A stretch of 64,000 nt of DNA from JAXLQL01 sp046331625. Lineage in GTDB: Bacteria > Acidobacteriota > Terriglobia > Bryobacterales > Bryobacteraceae. The notes beneath the pieces are model-generated. The model had not been told where the DNA came from. It saw only the letters and a program-made list of their open reading frames with translations, and searched no databases. Positions 43,035-51,259 of this stretch are shown one piece after another (position 1 is the first letter of the stretch; each line of letters opens with the position of its first letter). A program made the translations under genes and the position numbers. The DNA lies in NCBI GenBank assembly GCA_046331625.1, contig JAXLQL010000014.1:62001-126000 (forward strand), read 5' to 3'.

Positions 43035-44201
43035 TCAGTGCTGGAGGCCCGTCATGGCTGCGCGCACCTTCTTGTAGAAGGCGTCAAATGCGTCGCCATC
43101 GAACCAGCGGAGCACCATCACGAGATCGTGCTCGGGATCGCAGAACACCATGTTCGTGCCGTTGCCGATGTGCGCGAATGCCGACTCGGGCGCGCTGGGC
43201 CACATCTTGCGATCGGTGTTCAGATACCAGTTCATGAACCCGTAGCCAGTCTGCACGGGAGTCGGTGTGCGCGCGAGCTTCACCCACTCTTCGGAGATCA
43301 ATTGGCGACCCTTCCACTTGCCCTTGCGCATCGTCAGCAAACCGAAGCGGGCGTGATCGCGCGCGGAGATCCACATGCCGCCTCCGAAGTGCGCGCCGCC
43401 CGCGACCGACTGCACCATCACGCCGTCGACGTTCACCCAGGAGTTCTCATATCCGTACCAGCGCCACGTGTTGGAAGCTCCGATCGGATCCATGATGCGC
43501 TCCTTCAACACCTGCGGCAGTGGCTTGCGCCACACCTGGAGCGCCGCGTACGCGAGCAGGTTCACGCGCGTGTCGTTGTACTTGTACGTTGTGCCGGGCT
43601 CGGCGTGCTTGCGGTTGCGATAGGCTTCGAGCGCATCGGCGCCGGCAGGCGGACGGTCCGCCCAATCGGGTTTGCCCCAAAGCGTGCCTTCCCAGTCGCT
43701 GGTTTGGCGAAGGAGATGATCCCAGGTAATCTTTGCGTTCAGCGGTGAATCGAATTCGCCGGTGGTGACGTAGCGACCCACGGGATCGTGAATCGAGCGG
43801 ATGAGCCCTTGCTCCACGGCGAGGCCGACCGTAGTGGAGAGATAACTCTTGGTGGCGCTGAACGTCATGTCGACGCGCCATGGCTCGCCCCATTCGGCGA
43901 CGATGTAGCCGCCGCTGAGGATCACGCCGGTCATGTCGCCGCGAGTCTTGTACGGCCCGAGCGGCTCGCCGTAGGGTTCACGGCCGAAGGAGAGATCGTG
44001 ACTCCTGCGCAGATCGCGGGGCTTCTTCGATTCCTTGCTCTTGATGAAGGCGATCGCCTCGTCGAGCTGGCTCGCGTTGAAGCCGGCCTGCGCAGGCGTG
44101 CGGTGTTCCCAGTCATCGTGCGGTCCCGGATAGTACGGGGTCTGCGCGAATAGGAGAGCTGACGCGACGAGCGAAATGGAAACAGCGGTGAAACTGCGCA
44201 C
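43035..44201 (-). CDS. Exported serine hydrolase (beta-lactamase class C-like)
   Basis: 388 residues, GTG start at 44201, signal peptide (FTAVSISLVASALLFAQ). Class C beta-lactamase/DD-peptidase fold: SxxK motif SATKSYLSTTVGLAVEQG (catalytic Ser and Lys) and Y-x-N in YKYNDTRVNLLAY. A third motif in the HIGNG region replaces the usual KTG/HTG. Likely a periplasmic esterase, D-amino-peptidase or amidase; true beta-lactamase activity is unlikely from context. Divergent from the sialidase-like gene (53-bp gap). Confidence 0.85.
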   Translation of the reverse strand: MRSFTAVSISLVASALLFAQTPYYPGPHDDWEHRTPAQAGFNASQLDEAIAFIKSKESKKPRDLRRSHDLSFGREPYGEPLGPYKTRGDMTGVILSGGYIVAEWGEPWRVDMTFSATKSYLSTTVGLAVEQGLIRSIHDPVGRYVTTGEFDSPLNAKITWDHLLRQTSDWEGTLWGKPDWADRPPAGADALEAYRNRKHAEPGTTYKYNDTRVNLLAYAALQVWRKPLPQVLKERIMDPIGASNTWRWYGYENSWVNVDGVMVQSVAGGAHFGGGMWISARDHARFGLLTMRKGKWKGRQLISEEWVKLARTPTPVQTGYGFMNWYLNTDRKMWPSAPESAFAHIGNGTNMVFCDPEHDLVMVLRWFDGDAFDAFYKKVRAAMTGLQH

Positions 44202-44254
44202 TCGAGAATGCTACCAGATCGCCGCGCGTACCCGCATCGCGATAGGATGTCGAG

Positions 44255-45244
44255 ATGCATTCGCGCCTCTTGTTCGCCATTGCTCTCGTCGCCGCTTGCG
44301 CGCCAGCGGCGGAACTGGTCTCTGTGCGCAAGATTTGGGACCAGGCTCCTCACTCCGCGTTCGGCGACATCATTCGTTTCCGTGGGGAATGGTTCGCGGT
44401 GTTCCGCGAGGGCAAGCAGCACGTGGCAACGGGCAAGGTGCTCGAGGATGACGGCAAGCTGCGTGTGATCGCCTCGAAGAACGGAGACGAGTGGCGCTCG
44501 ATGGCGCTGGTGGAGGAGGCGGGCGTGGACTTGCGCGATCCGCATCTTTCGATCACGGCCGATGGCCGCTTGATGATCGTAGCCGGCGGATCGATCTATC
44601 GGAACGCCGAGTTCGGCGGACGGCAGCCTCGGGTGACGCTCTCGAAGGACGGCGTTCATTTCACTGCTCCAGCCAAGGTGCTGGAATCTTCTCACTGGTT
44701 GTGGCGCGTGACGTGGTTTCGCGGCAAGGCCTGGGGCGTGACGAAATTCGGCACCGCGGTGGAGCGCAAGGATTATCCGAGACAGCAGGCGCTGGTCACG
44801 AGTGACGATGGATTGCATTGGAAGCAGGTGGTGGAACTGAAGGTCCCGGGTGGCGATGAGACCACCGTACGATTCCTCAAAGATGGAACGATGGTGGCGC
44901 TGATGCGGCGCGAAGTGGATGATCGTCAAGCGTGGATCGGGCACGCGAAGGCACCGTACACGGAGTGGAAGTGGAGTCCGGCGGGGCATCGGATCGGTGG
45001 TCCGAACTTCATCGTGCTTCCGGGCGGAAAGATGTGGGCCGGTGGCCGCTACTACACGCCAGAGGGGAACAAGACGATGGTGGCGCCGATGACGCTGGCG
45101 GGGTATCAGCCAGAGATTGTACTGCCGAGCAATGGTGACAGCTCCTATCCGGGATTCGTGTGGCACGAGGGGTTGCTGTGGACGCTCTATTACAGCTCGC
45201 ATGAAGGAAAGGCGTCAATCTATCTGGCGAAGATCAAGCCATGA
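44255..45244 (+). CDS. Exported sialidase/BNR-like beta-propeller protein
   Basis: 329 residues with a signal peptide (LLFAIALVAACAPAAE). Sialidase-fold propeller features: FRGEWFAVFREGKQH, ASKNGDEWRSMALV (Asp-box), DLRDPHLSITADGRLMIVAGG, SKDGVHFTAP, TSDDGLHWKQV. The arginine triad of sialidases is only partly suggested (an R near each of several blades), so substrate is uncertain. Its stop overlaps the start of the DUF3303 gene. Confidence 0.78.
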   Translation: MHSRLLFAIALVAACAPAAELVSVRKIWDQAPHSAFGDIIRFRGEWFAVFREGKQHVATGKVLEDDGKLRVIASKNGDEWRSMALVEEAGVDLRDPHLSITADGRLMIVAGGSIYRNAEFGGRQPRVTLSKDGVHFTAPAKVLESSHWLWRVTWFRGKAWGVTKFGTAVERKDYPRQQALVTSDDGLHWKQVVELKVPGGDETTVRFLKDGTMVALMRREVDDRQAWIGHAKAPYTEWKWSPAGHRIGGPNFIVLPGGKMWAGGRYYTPEGNKTMVAPMTLAGYQPEIVLPSNGDSSYPGFVWHEGLLWTLYYSSHEGKASIYLAKIKP

Positions 45245-45522
45245 CGTCCCGGTTGTACATGGTGATCGAGAATTTCAAGGGCGGCGACGCTGTGCCGGTC
45301 TACCGGCGGTTTCGTGACCGGGGAAGGATGGCGCCGGAAGGCGTGACCTACGTTTCGAGTAGGGTGGATGCAGAATTGACGAGATGCTTCCAATTGATGG
45401 AGACGCATGATCGCGGCTTGCTCGATTCAAGGGTGGCGAATTGGAGTGACCTCGTGGACTTCGAGATCGTGCCGGTGATGACATCGAAGGATGCGGCTGA
45501 TCAGGTCGCGCCAAGCCTATGA
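45241..45522 (+). CDS. DUF3303 family protein
   Basis: 93 residues: LYMVIENFKGGDAVPVYRRFRDRGRMAPEGVTYVSSRVD and FQLME..D..LLDSRVANWSDLVDFEIVPV match the small ferredoxin-like-fold DUF3303 family (function unknown). ATGA overlap with the sialidase-like gene; 6-bp convergent overlap with the ABC ATPase gene. Confidence 0.8.
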   Translation: MTSRLYMVIENFKGGDAVPVYRRFRDRGRMAPEGVTYVSSRVDAELTRCFQLMETHDRGLLDSRVANWSDLVDFEIVPVMTSKDAADQVAPSL

Positions 45523-46617
45523 TTCCGGCGCGGACTTGACCACGATCTCGAGCCGGCTGCGGCCGTTCTCGATGCGATGCGCCACGGACTCGGAAAATCC
45601 ATGCACGATGGCTGATCCCAAACCGGGATCCTCAGTCGACTGCTCGAGCGGGTTGCCTGCGCCCGCTGGAGCCTCCACTGCGATCTCGACGCGGCCCTTC
45701 TTTTCCGAATGTGAAATGGTGAGGTCCACCGAGCCTTCGCGGACATGGCGTCGGTGAAGCAGCATCAGTTCCTCCGCGATCAGCGCCACGTGATCGCGCT
45801 GCTCGCGCGAGAGGAACTGCCGCTCGCCGAAGCGCTCGATTTCCGCCTTGAGCGCATACCAATCGAAGTCGGCCGAAGTGATCCGCCGGTGGAAGCTGCG
45901 GATTCGATGAATGAAGGCGCGGGTACGCTCGCGTGCGGGCGTGTCGAAAATCTCGGCGGCCGTGCCTGACTCGTAGATAGTTCCCTCGTCCATGTAGAAC
46001 ACGCGGCTGGATACGTCGCGCGCGAAGTCCATCTCGTGCGTGACGATCGCCATAGTCATGCCGTTGCGCGCGAGCCGGCGGATGACGGCGAGAACCTCGC
46101 TCACCATGGTTGGATCGAGGGCGGAGGTCGGTTCGTCGAGGAGCAGGATCTCCGGATCCATGGCAAGGCAGCGTGCGATGGCGACGCGCTGCTTTTGGCC
46201 TCCCGAGAGCTGGTCTGGAAAACTGGAAGCCTTCTCGCCAAGCCCGACCATGCGCAACAGGTCCATTGCTTTTTGTTCCGCTGCTTCGCGCGCGAGCCCA
46301 CGGAGCTTGACAGGCGCGAGGGTGAGATTGTCGAGAACCGAGAGATGCGCGAAGAGGTTGAACGATTGGAAGACCATGTTCATCTTCTGGCGCATGGCGG
46401 AGACATCGGTGTGGCGATCGAGGATGTCGGCGCCGTCGACGAAGATCGATCCGCTCGTGGGGCGATCGAGAAGATTCAGGCACCGGAGGAACGTGCTCTT
46501 GCCCGCGCCCGATGGTCCGATGATGGAGACGACTTCGCCTCGTTGGATCTCGGCGTTGACATCGCGTAGCACGATGAGGTCGCCGAAGGCCTTCGTCAGA
46601 TGCTCGACTTTGATCAC
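45517..46617 (-). CDS. Polar amino acid-type ABC ATPase fused to GHKL-like domain
   Basis: 366 residues from GTG 46617, which overlaps the permease stop (GTGA). Residues 1-240 are a GlnQ/HisP-type ATPase: Walker A GPSGAGKST, Q-loop FQSFNLFAHLSVLDN, signature LSGGQKQRVAIARC, Walker B ILLLDEPTSALDP, H-loop THEMDFARDVSSRV. Family members normally end at about 245. The additional about 120 residues (from ITSADFDWYALKAE) resemble an RsbW/SpoIIAB-type GHKL ATPase: LIAEELMLLHRR in place of the N-box, GRVEIAVEA, DPGLGSAIV like a G-box, and a final beta strand. Bergerat-fold nucleotide ligands (N and D) are not conserved, so it may be a binding or regulatory module. Confidence 0.85.
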   Translation of the reverse strand: MIKVEHLTKAFGDLIVLRDVNAEIQRGEVVSIIGPSGAGKSTFLRCLNLLDRPTSGSIFVDGADILDRHTDVSAMRQKMNMVFQSFNLFAHLSVLDNLTLAPVKLRGLAREAAEQKAMDLLRMVGLGEKASSFPDQLSGGQKQRVAIARCLAMDPEILLLDEPTSALDPTMVSEVLAVIRRLARNGMTMAIVTHEMDFARDVSSRVFYMDEGTIYESGTAAEIFDTPARERTRAFIHRIRSFHRRITSADFDWYALKAEIERFGERQFLSREQRDHVALIAEELMLLHRRHVREGSVDLTISHSEKKGRVEIAVEAPAGAGNPLEQSTEDPGLGSAIVHGFSESVAHRIENGRSRLEIVVKSAPES

Positions 46618-48155
46618 CGCGCCACCATTCTCCGCGCGAGCTTGGGATCGACGCGGCGCTCCAGGTACTGCAGGCCTTGTGTGAGCGCCCACGCGATCGC
46701 GAAGTACAACGCGGTGACTGTGATCAGCGGGAAGAATGCATCGAAAGTGCGGCTGCGGATGATGTCGCTGGCTTTGGTAAGGTCTTGCACGGCGATGTAG
46801 CCGGCGACGGAGGTCATCTTCACGAGCGAAATGAACTCGCCCTTGTAGACAGGCAGGGTCCGTTGGAGCATCTGCGGAAACAAAATGTAGGAAAACGTTT
46901 GGAGCGGCGAGAAGCCCATGGCGATGCCGGCTTCCCGTTGTCCGGGGTCAATGCCCTCGATGCCGGAGCGGAAAATCTCGGAGACGTAGGCGGCGAAGTT
47001 CAATCCGAATGCGAGAATGGCGACTGCGACGGGGTTGATGTCCACCGAACCGAACACCACGTAGAAGACGATCATCAGCAGCACCACGATCGGCGTGCCG
47101 CGCAGCAGCGCGATGTAGAAGCGAGCCGGTTCGCGGACCAGCGCGCGATGCGACATCCGCATGAAGCAGACAAGGGCTCCGAGCGCCGTGCCGAGGATCG
47201 TGGAGAGAACCGAAATGAGCACGGTCGACTGCAAGCCGCTCCAGAGCAGCAGGTAGCGCTGCTCGGCGAGGATGTTGCTGCGGAAGTTCCCGGCGATTCG
47301 CTCGGGGAGCGAGCGCTCGCCGCGTTCGGCTGCGTTGTCACTGCGAGCCGCCGTTCGCTCGGTGCGCGTAAAGGCGACCGACTCCTGCTCGAAGTAGGCA
47401 TCCGAGAAATCGATCTGCTTCCTGCGCTCGGCGGTGACGAACATGTCGGCGACGATCATGTCGATCTTGCCGCTTACCAGCGCGGGGATGAGCGCACCGA
47501 AGTCGTAGTCCGCGAGCCGGCATTCCTTGCCGATGCGGGCGGCGAAGCGCCTGGCGAGTTCGATGTCGAAGCCCGAGAGGACGCCATCCTGCACGGCGGC
47601 GAAGGGGAAGCCTCCGCTCGAGATGCCGACGGTGAGGGTCCCCTTTTTGTTCGATGATGGGATGTCGGGCATGTGCGTGTTGTGCTCGGTCATCCAGCGG
47701 CTCAGCATGCCGGCGTGGGTTCCGTCTTGGCGAATGCCCTTCAGGAACGCGTTGAACGAGGATCGCAGTTCCTGTTTTGACTTTGCGAAGCCTGCCGCCA
47801 CCTCTGAGGTGAAGATGGGCTTGCCGAAGGCCACCAGCGCGGGGTTGGCGCGCTTCACTTCATTGAACGTATCGAGGTCGCTTAGACCGGCGTCGGCCTT
47901 GCCGGCGCTGACGGCGAGCACCACTTCCTGGAATGAGTTGAACTGCAGCACCTGAGCGCGAGGGAAGGCGCCGGTGGCCCAAAGATCATAGGAAGTGCCG
48001 AGTTGCACGGCGATCCGCTTGTCCTCGAGGTCACTGAGAGTTGAAAGCGTGCTTGGGATTCCCGAACTTGCTGTGGCGTGGACGCCGCCGGCCCTACGGC
48101 ACGAGGCAGTTGCTGCAACGAGCAAAAGCACCGGAACGAAGCGAAGAGTCTTCAA
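46614..48155 (-). CDS. ABC amino acid importer: permuted substrate-binding domain fused to permease
   Basis: 513 residues. Lipoprotein-like signal (VLLLVAATASC). Residues about 38-165 correspond to the second lobe and C-terminal helices of an SBP_bac_3 domain (DLEDKRIAVQLGTSYD ... FNAFLKGIRQDGTHAGMLSRWM). Residues about 172-275 correspond to the first lobe (GTLTVGISSGGFPFAAVQDG, SGFDIELARRFAARIG, ERRKQIDFSDAYF), the reverse of the normal order. Residues about 300-505 are a HisM/GlnP-type permease with the EAA-like motif EAGIAMGFSPLQTFSYILFPQ. It imports a small polar solute, probably an amino acid, using the ATPase encoded downstream. Divergent from the amidohydrolase operon. Confidence 0.85.
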   Translation of the reverse strand: MKTLRFVPVLLLVAATASCRRAGGVHATASSGIPSTLSTLSDLEDKRIAVQLGTSYDLWATGAFPRAQVLQFNSFQEVVLAVSAGKADAGLSDLDTFNEVKRANPALVAFGKPIFTSEVAAGFAKSKQELRSSFNAFLKGIRQDGTHAGMLSRWMTEHNTHMPDIPSSNKKGTLTVGISSGGFPFAAVQDGVLSGFDIELARRFAARIGKECRLADYDFGALIPALVSGKIDMIVADMFVTAERRKQIDFSDAYFEQESVAFTRTERTAARSDNAAERGERSLPERIAGNFRSNILAEQRYLLLWSGLQSTVLISVLSTILGTALGALVCFMRMSHRALVREPARFYIALLRGTPIVVLLMIVFYVVFGSVDINPVAVAILAFGLNFAAYVSEIFRSGIEGIDPGQREAGIAMGFSPLQTFSYILFPQMLQRTLPVYKGEFISLVKMTSVAGYIAVQDLTKASDIIRSRTFDAFFPLITVTALYFAIAWALTQGLQYLERRVDPKLARRMVAR

Positions 48156-48227
48156 GGCGCAAATTACCTGATCTTAGCGCGGCCGAGCGGGTGTCTCTTG
48201 CTGACGCCATGCGATATGCTGTGATGC

Positions 48228-49073
48228 GTGCTCATCGACGTCCACAGCCACTTCTGGGAGTACCCCAAGCACTTCAACGACGACTTTCGCAACCAGGCGA
48301 AACGCGCCCGCGGAGACAAGGAAGTCGACCTCACGGTGCGCTGGGAAGAGTATTCCGCAGCGGCAACCACTTGTGCGAAAACCGTGGTGTTTGGGGGCAA
48401 GGCCAAGCTCTCCGGCATCTGGGTTTCCGACCACGACGTGGCTGCCTACGTGAAGCAGCATCGCGACAAGCTGGTCCCGTTTCTGTGCGTCGATCCGACG
48501 CAGCCGGGCTGGCAGGATGAACTGATCGAAGGCCACCAGGACCTGAAGTTCAAAGGCATCAAGCTGCTCTCGATGTATGCGGGGTTCGAACCGAACGATC
48601 CCAAGCTTGACTACCTGTGGTTCTACGCGACGAAACATAATCTCCCGGTTTTGTTGCACACGGGAACCACCTTCGTTTCGCAGGCGCCGCTCCGCTGTAC
48701 CTTGCCGCGCTTGCTCGACGACGTGGCGATTCGATTTCCCGATGTGAAGATGATCCTTGCTCACATCGGGCATCCCTACGAAGGCGAGTGCGTGGTGACG
48801 ATCCGCAAGCATCCTAACCTCTACGCCGATTGCTCCGCACTGCACTATCGGCCGTTCCAGCTCTATCATTCCCTGATGCTGGTGCAAGAGTACGGCGTGT
48901 GGAACAAGATTCTCTTCGGCAGCGACTATCCGTTCACCACCGTGGACGCGAGCCTCAAAGGCATGCGCGCGCTCAATGACATGCTGGAGGGCACCAAACT
49001 TCCCCGGCTCGATATGGACAAGATGGAAGCCATGTTCGAACGCGATTCGCTTCGCATTCTAGGAATTGCCTGA
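48228..49073 (+). CDS. Amidohydrolase family 2 (TIM-barrel metal hydrolase/decarboxylase)
   Basis: 281 residues, GTG start (48228). Metal-site motifs: N-terminal DVHSHFW (HxH), Lys-containing KGIKLLSMYAG, LLHTGTT (His), ILAHIGHPYEG (His) and FGSDYPF (Asp), typical of the ACMSD/uracil-like amidohydrolase 2 family. Substrate unknown; members hydrolyse lactones or decarboxylate aromatic and related acids. First gene of a tightly packed five-gene catabolic operon ending with an MFS transporter; its stop overlaps the deacylase ATG by one base. Confidence 0.85.
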   Translation: MLIDVHSHFWEYPKHFNDDFRNQAKRARGDKEVDLTVRWEEYSAAATTCAKTVVFGGKAKLSGIWVSDHDVAAYVKQHRDKLVPFLCVDPTQPGWQDELIEGHQDLKFKGIKLLSMYAGFEPNDPKLDYLWFYATKHNLPVLLHTGTTFVSQAPLRCTLPRLLDDVAIRFPDVKMILAHIGHPYEGECVVTIRKHPNLYADCSALHYRPFQLYHSLMLVQEYGVWNKILFGSDYPFTTVDASLKGMRALNDMLEGTKLPRLDMDKMEAMFERDSLRILGIA

Positions 49074-50104
49074 TGCCAGAACTCATTTACGACCCCTCGC
49101 ACATCGACTTCTCCCGCCCCGGCAAGCATCACTATCAAGTGGCGTTCCATCTGGATGGAACGTGGGGCTACTCGGTAGTCCCGCTGACCGTGATCAACGG
49201 GCTCCGCGGTCCGAATCAGAATGGAGTGATCGTGTTCGGGGGTACGCACGGCAACGAATACGAGGGCCAGATCGCGGTGAAGCGGCTGTGCAACGAACTC
49301 GACCCGGAACAAATCTCGGGACGTGTGATTTTGATGCCCCAGTTGAGCGAAAGCGCGTGCAATGCGAACTCGCGCACGTCGCCGCTCGATGGCGTGAACA
49401 TGAACCGCGCGTTTCCCGGCAGCCCGCGTGGCACGATTTCATACCGGATCTCGAACTTCGTCAAGACGCGCGTGTTTCCGCTCGGCAATGTAGTGATCGA
49501 CATCCATTCGGGCGGCAAGGAAGGCGCGTTCCCGATCTGCACCTCGTTCCACCCGATTCCCGATCCCGCGCAGCGCGCGGAGATCGCTCGCGTGTCACAG
49601 CTCTTCGATCCACCGTACGTGATGATCTACGCGTCCACGATGGCGTCGGGTCTCCTCACCGATGAAGCGGAAGCCGAAGGCAAGATCACGATCGGCAGCG
49701 AATTCGGCGGCGGCGAGACGACGAGCCGGCACGGGGTCCGGCATGGCGTGGAAGGCGTGAAGAACGTGCTGCGTCACTATGGGATGCTGAGCGGCGAGAT
49801 CACAAAGGTGCGCCCGGCGGGATCGGCGCCGCCGCGTCTGGTCTGCGCGGATAAGCTCGACGACTATCGCCCGTGTCCGCGCGATGGCGTTTGGGAACCG
49901 GCGCACGATCCAGGCGATGCCGTGGAGGCGGGCGAACTCGTTGGCCGCTTGCACGATTTTTCCGATCACAGCGCTCCGCCGCTCGAGATCCGCGCGCATC
50001 GCGCCGGGTACCTGATGATGATGCACTTGAGCGCACGCCCCCTCAAAGGACAAACGCTGTTCGTAGTGGCCGAGAGCGTCGAGTGGTCCGTATTGGGCGC
50101 CTGA
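49073..50104 (+). CDS. Succinylglutamate desuccinylase/aspartoacylase-family zinc deacylase
   Basis: 343 residues, M14-like zinc fold. Zinc ligands in THGNEYEGQ (H and E) and DIHSGG (H), plus substrate-binding NMNRAFPG. The order of motifs resembles N-acetyl-diaminobutyrate deacetylase (DoeB-like) and AstE proteins, which remove an N-acyl group from an amino acid. C-terminal beta domain (GVWEPAHDPGDAVEAGELVG) is lipoyl-like, as in AspA/AstE. Overlaps neighbouring genes by one base at each end. Confidence 0.87.
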   Translation: MPELIYDPSHIDFSRPGKHHYQVAFHLDGTWGYSVVPLTVINGLRGPNQNGVIVFGGTHGNEYEGQIAVKRLCNELDPEQISGRVILMPQLSESACNANSRTSPLDGVNMNRAFPGSPRGTISYRISNFVKTRVFPLGNVVIDIHSGGKEGAFPICTSFHPIPDPAQRAEIARVSQLFDPPYVMIYASTMASGLLTDEAEAEGKITIGSEFGGGETTSRHGVRHGVEGVKNVLRHYGMLSGEITKVRPAGSAPPRLVCADKLDDYRPCPRDGVWEPAHDPGDAVEAGELVGRLHDFSDHSAPPLEIRAHRAGYLMMMHLSARPLKGQTLFVVAESVEWSVLGA

Positions 50105-51258
50105 TGAAAATCACGAACGTCGAGCTTTTTGTTTTGAAGTCCGAGGGGCTCTACAACGCCCCCGATAGTTCCGAGGAACCGCTCGGGCCCACCTACATGG
50201 GCTTGGTGAAGGTCTCGACCGACGCCGGCATCACGGGCTGGTCAGACATGGAAACCTGCGCTTCTATCGCCAAGGCCTGCGTGGACGCGCCCAAGTGGAG
50301 CGAAGACGAAGGAATGGAGTGCTTCGACGGGCTGCGTACGCTGCTGGTGGGCGAGAATCCGCTGGAAGCCGAGCGCCTCTGGTACCGCATGTATCGCGGC
50401 AGCATCTACTACGGCCGCCGCGGCGTGGCGATTCAAGCGATCTCGGCGATCGACATCGCGCTGTGGGACATCGCGGGAAAATTCTACGGCCAGCCCGTGC
50501 ACATCCTGCTCGGCGCCAAGTGGCGCGATCGCATTCCCGCCTACGCCAGCACGCTGTTTCGCGCCACTCCGGAGGCGATGAGGGAAGCCGCACAGATCTA
50601 CATCGACGAAGGCTTCACCGCGGTCAAGTTCGGCTGGGGCGTGTTCGGAAAGGATCCCGATCTCGACGTGCGGCTGGTGGAAGCGGCGCGCGAAGCGCTG
50701 GGACCCAAGCGCCAGTTGCTCGTCGATACCGGATGGTTCCGCGAGCGCACGCCGAAGCAGGCGATCCAGGTGGTGAAGTCAATAGAACAATTCCGGCCAT
50801 TCTTGGTTGAGGAGTTGTTGCATCCGGAAGACTATGACGGATACCGCCGCGTGGCCGAGGCTGTGGACACGCAGATCGCTTGCGGTGAGCAGGAAGCCAC
50901 CGAGTGGGGCTTTCGTGAGTTGATCGAGCGCGCTCGAATCGATGTGGTGCAACCCGATCTGACGCGTTGCGGCGGATTCACGGTGGCACGCAAGATCGTT
51001 CACATGGCGGACCGGGCGAACGTGCTCGTGATTCCCCATTCGTGGTCGAGCGATCTGCTGACCGCGGCCTCGCTGCACTTGATCGCATTCCAGCGCCGCG
51101 CCGCCTACGTTGAGTTCAGTACTTCGCAAGGTCCGCTCAGCCGCGCGCTGGTGCGGAACCGGTTGCAGCTCGAGGACGGCGCATTGCGAATTCCCGAAGG
51201 CCCTGGACTCGGCGTGGAAGTGGACGAGGCAGCCGTGGAACAATACAGAGTTTCCTGA
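50104..51258 (+). CDS. Enolase-superfamily enzyme (mandelate racemase/acid sugar dehydratase type)
   Basis: 384 residues from ATG 50104 (one-base overlap with the deacylase stop). Barrel residues: Lys in FTAVKFGWG (strand 2), Asp in LLVDTGWF (strand 3), Glu in FLVEELLHPEDY (strand 4), Glu in IACGEQEAT (strand 5), Asp in VVQPDLTRCGG (strand 6), His in VIPHSWSS (strand 7). The His-Asp dyad on strands 6/7 indicates mandelate racemase-group chemistry (abstraction of the alpha-proton of a carboxylate, typically dehydration). Substrate unknown. Confidence 0.87.
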   Translation: MKITNVELFVLKSEGLYNAPDSSEEPLGPTYMGLVKVSTDAGITGWSDMETCASIAKACVDAPKWSEDEGMECFDGLRTLLVGENPLEAERLWYRMYRGSIYYGRRGVAIQAISAIDIALWDIAGKFYGQPVHILLGAKWRDRIPAYASTLFRATPEAMREAAQIYIDEGFTAVKFGWGVFGKDPDLDVRLVEAAREALGPKRQLLVDTGWFRERTPKQAIQVVKSIEQFRPFLVEELLHPEDYDGYRRVAEAVDTQIACGEQEATEWGFRELIERARIDVVQPDLTRCGGFTVARKIVHMADRANVLVIPHSWSSDLLTAASLHLIAFQRRAAYVEFSTSQGPLSRALVRNRLQLEDGALRIPEGPGLGVEVDEAAVEQYRVS

Positions 51259-51259
51259 G

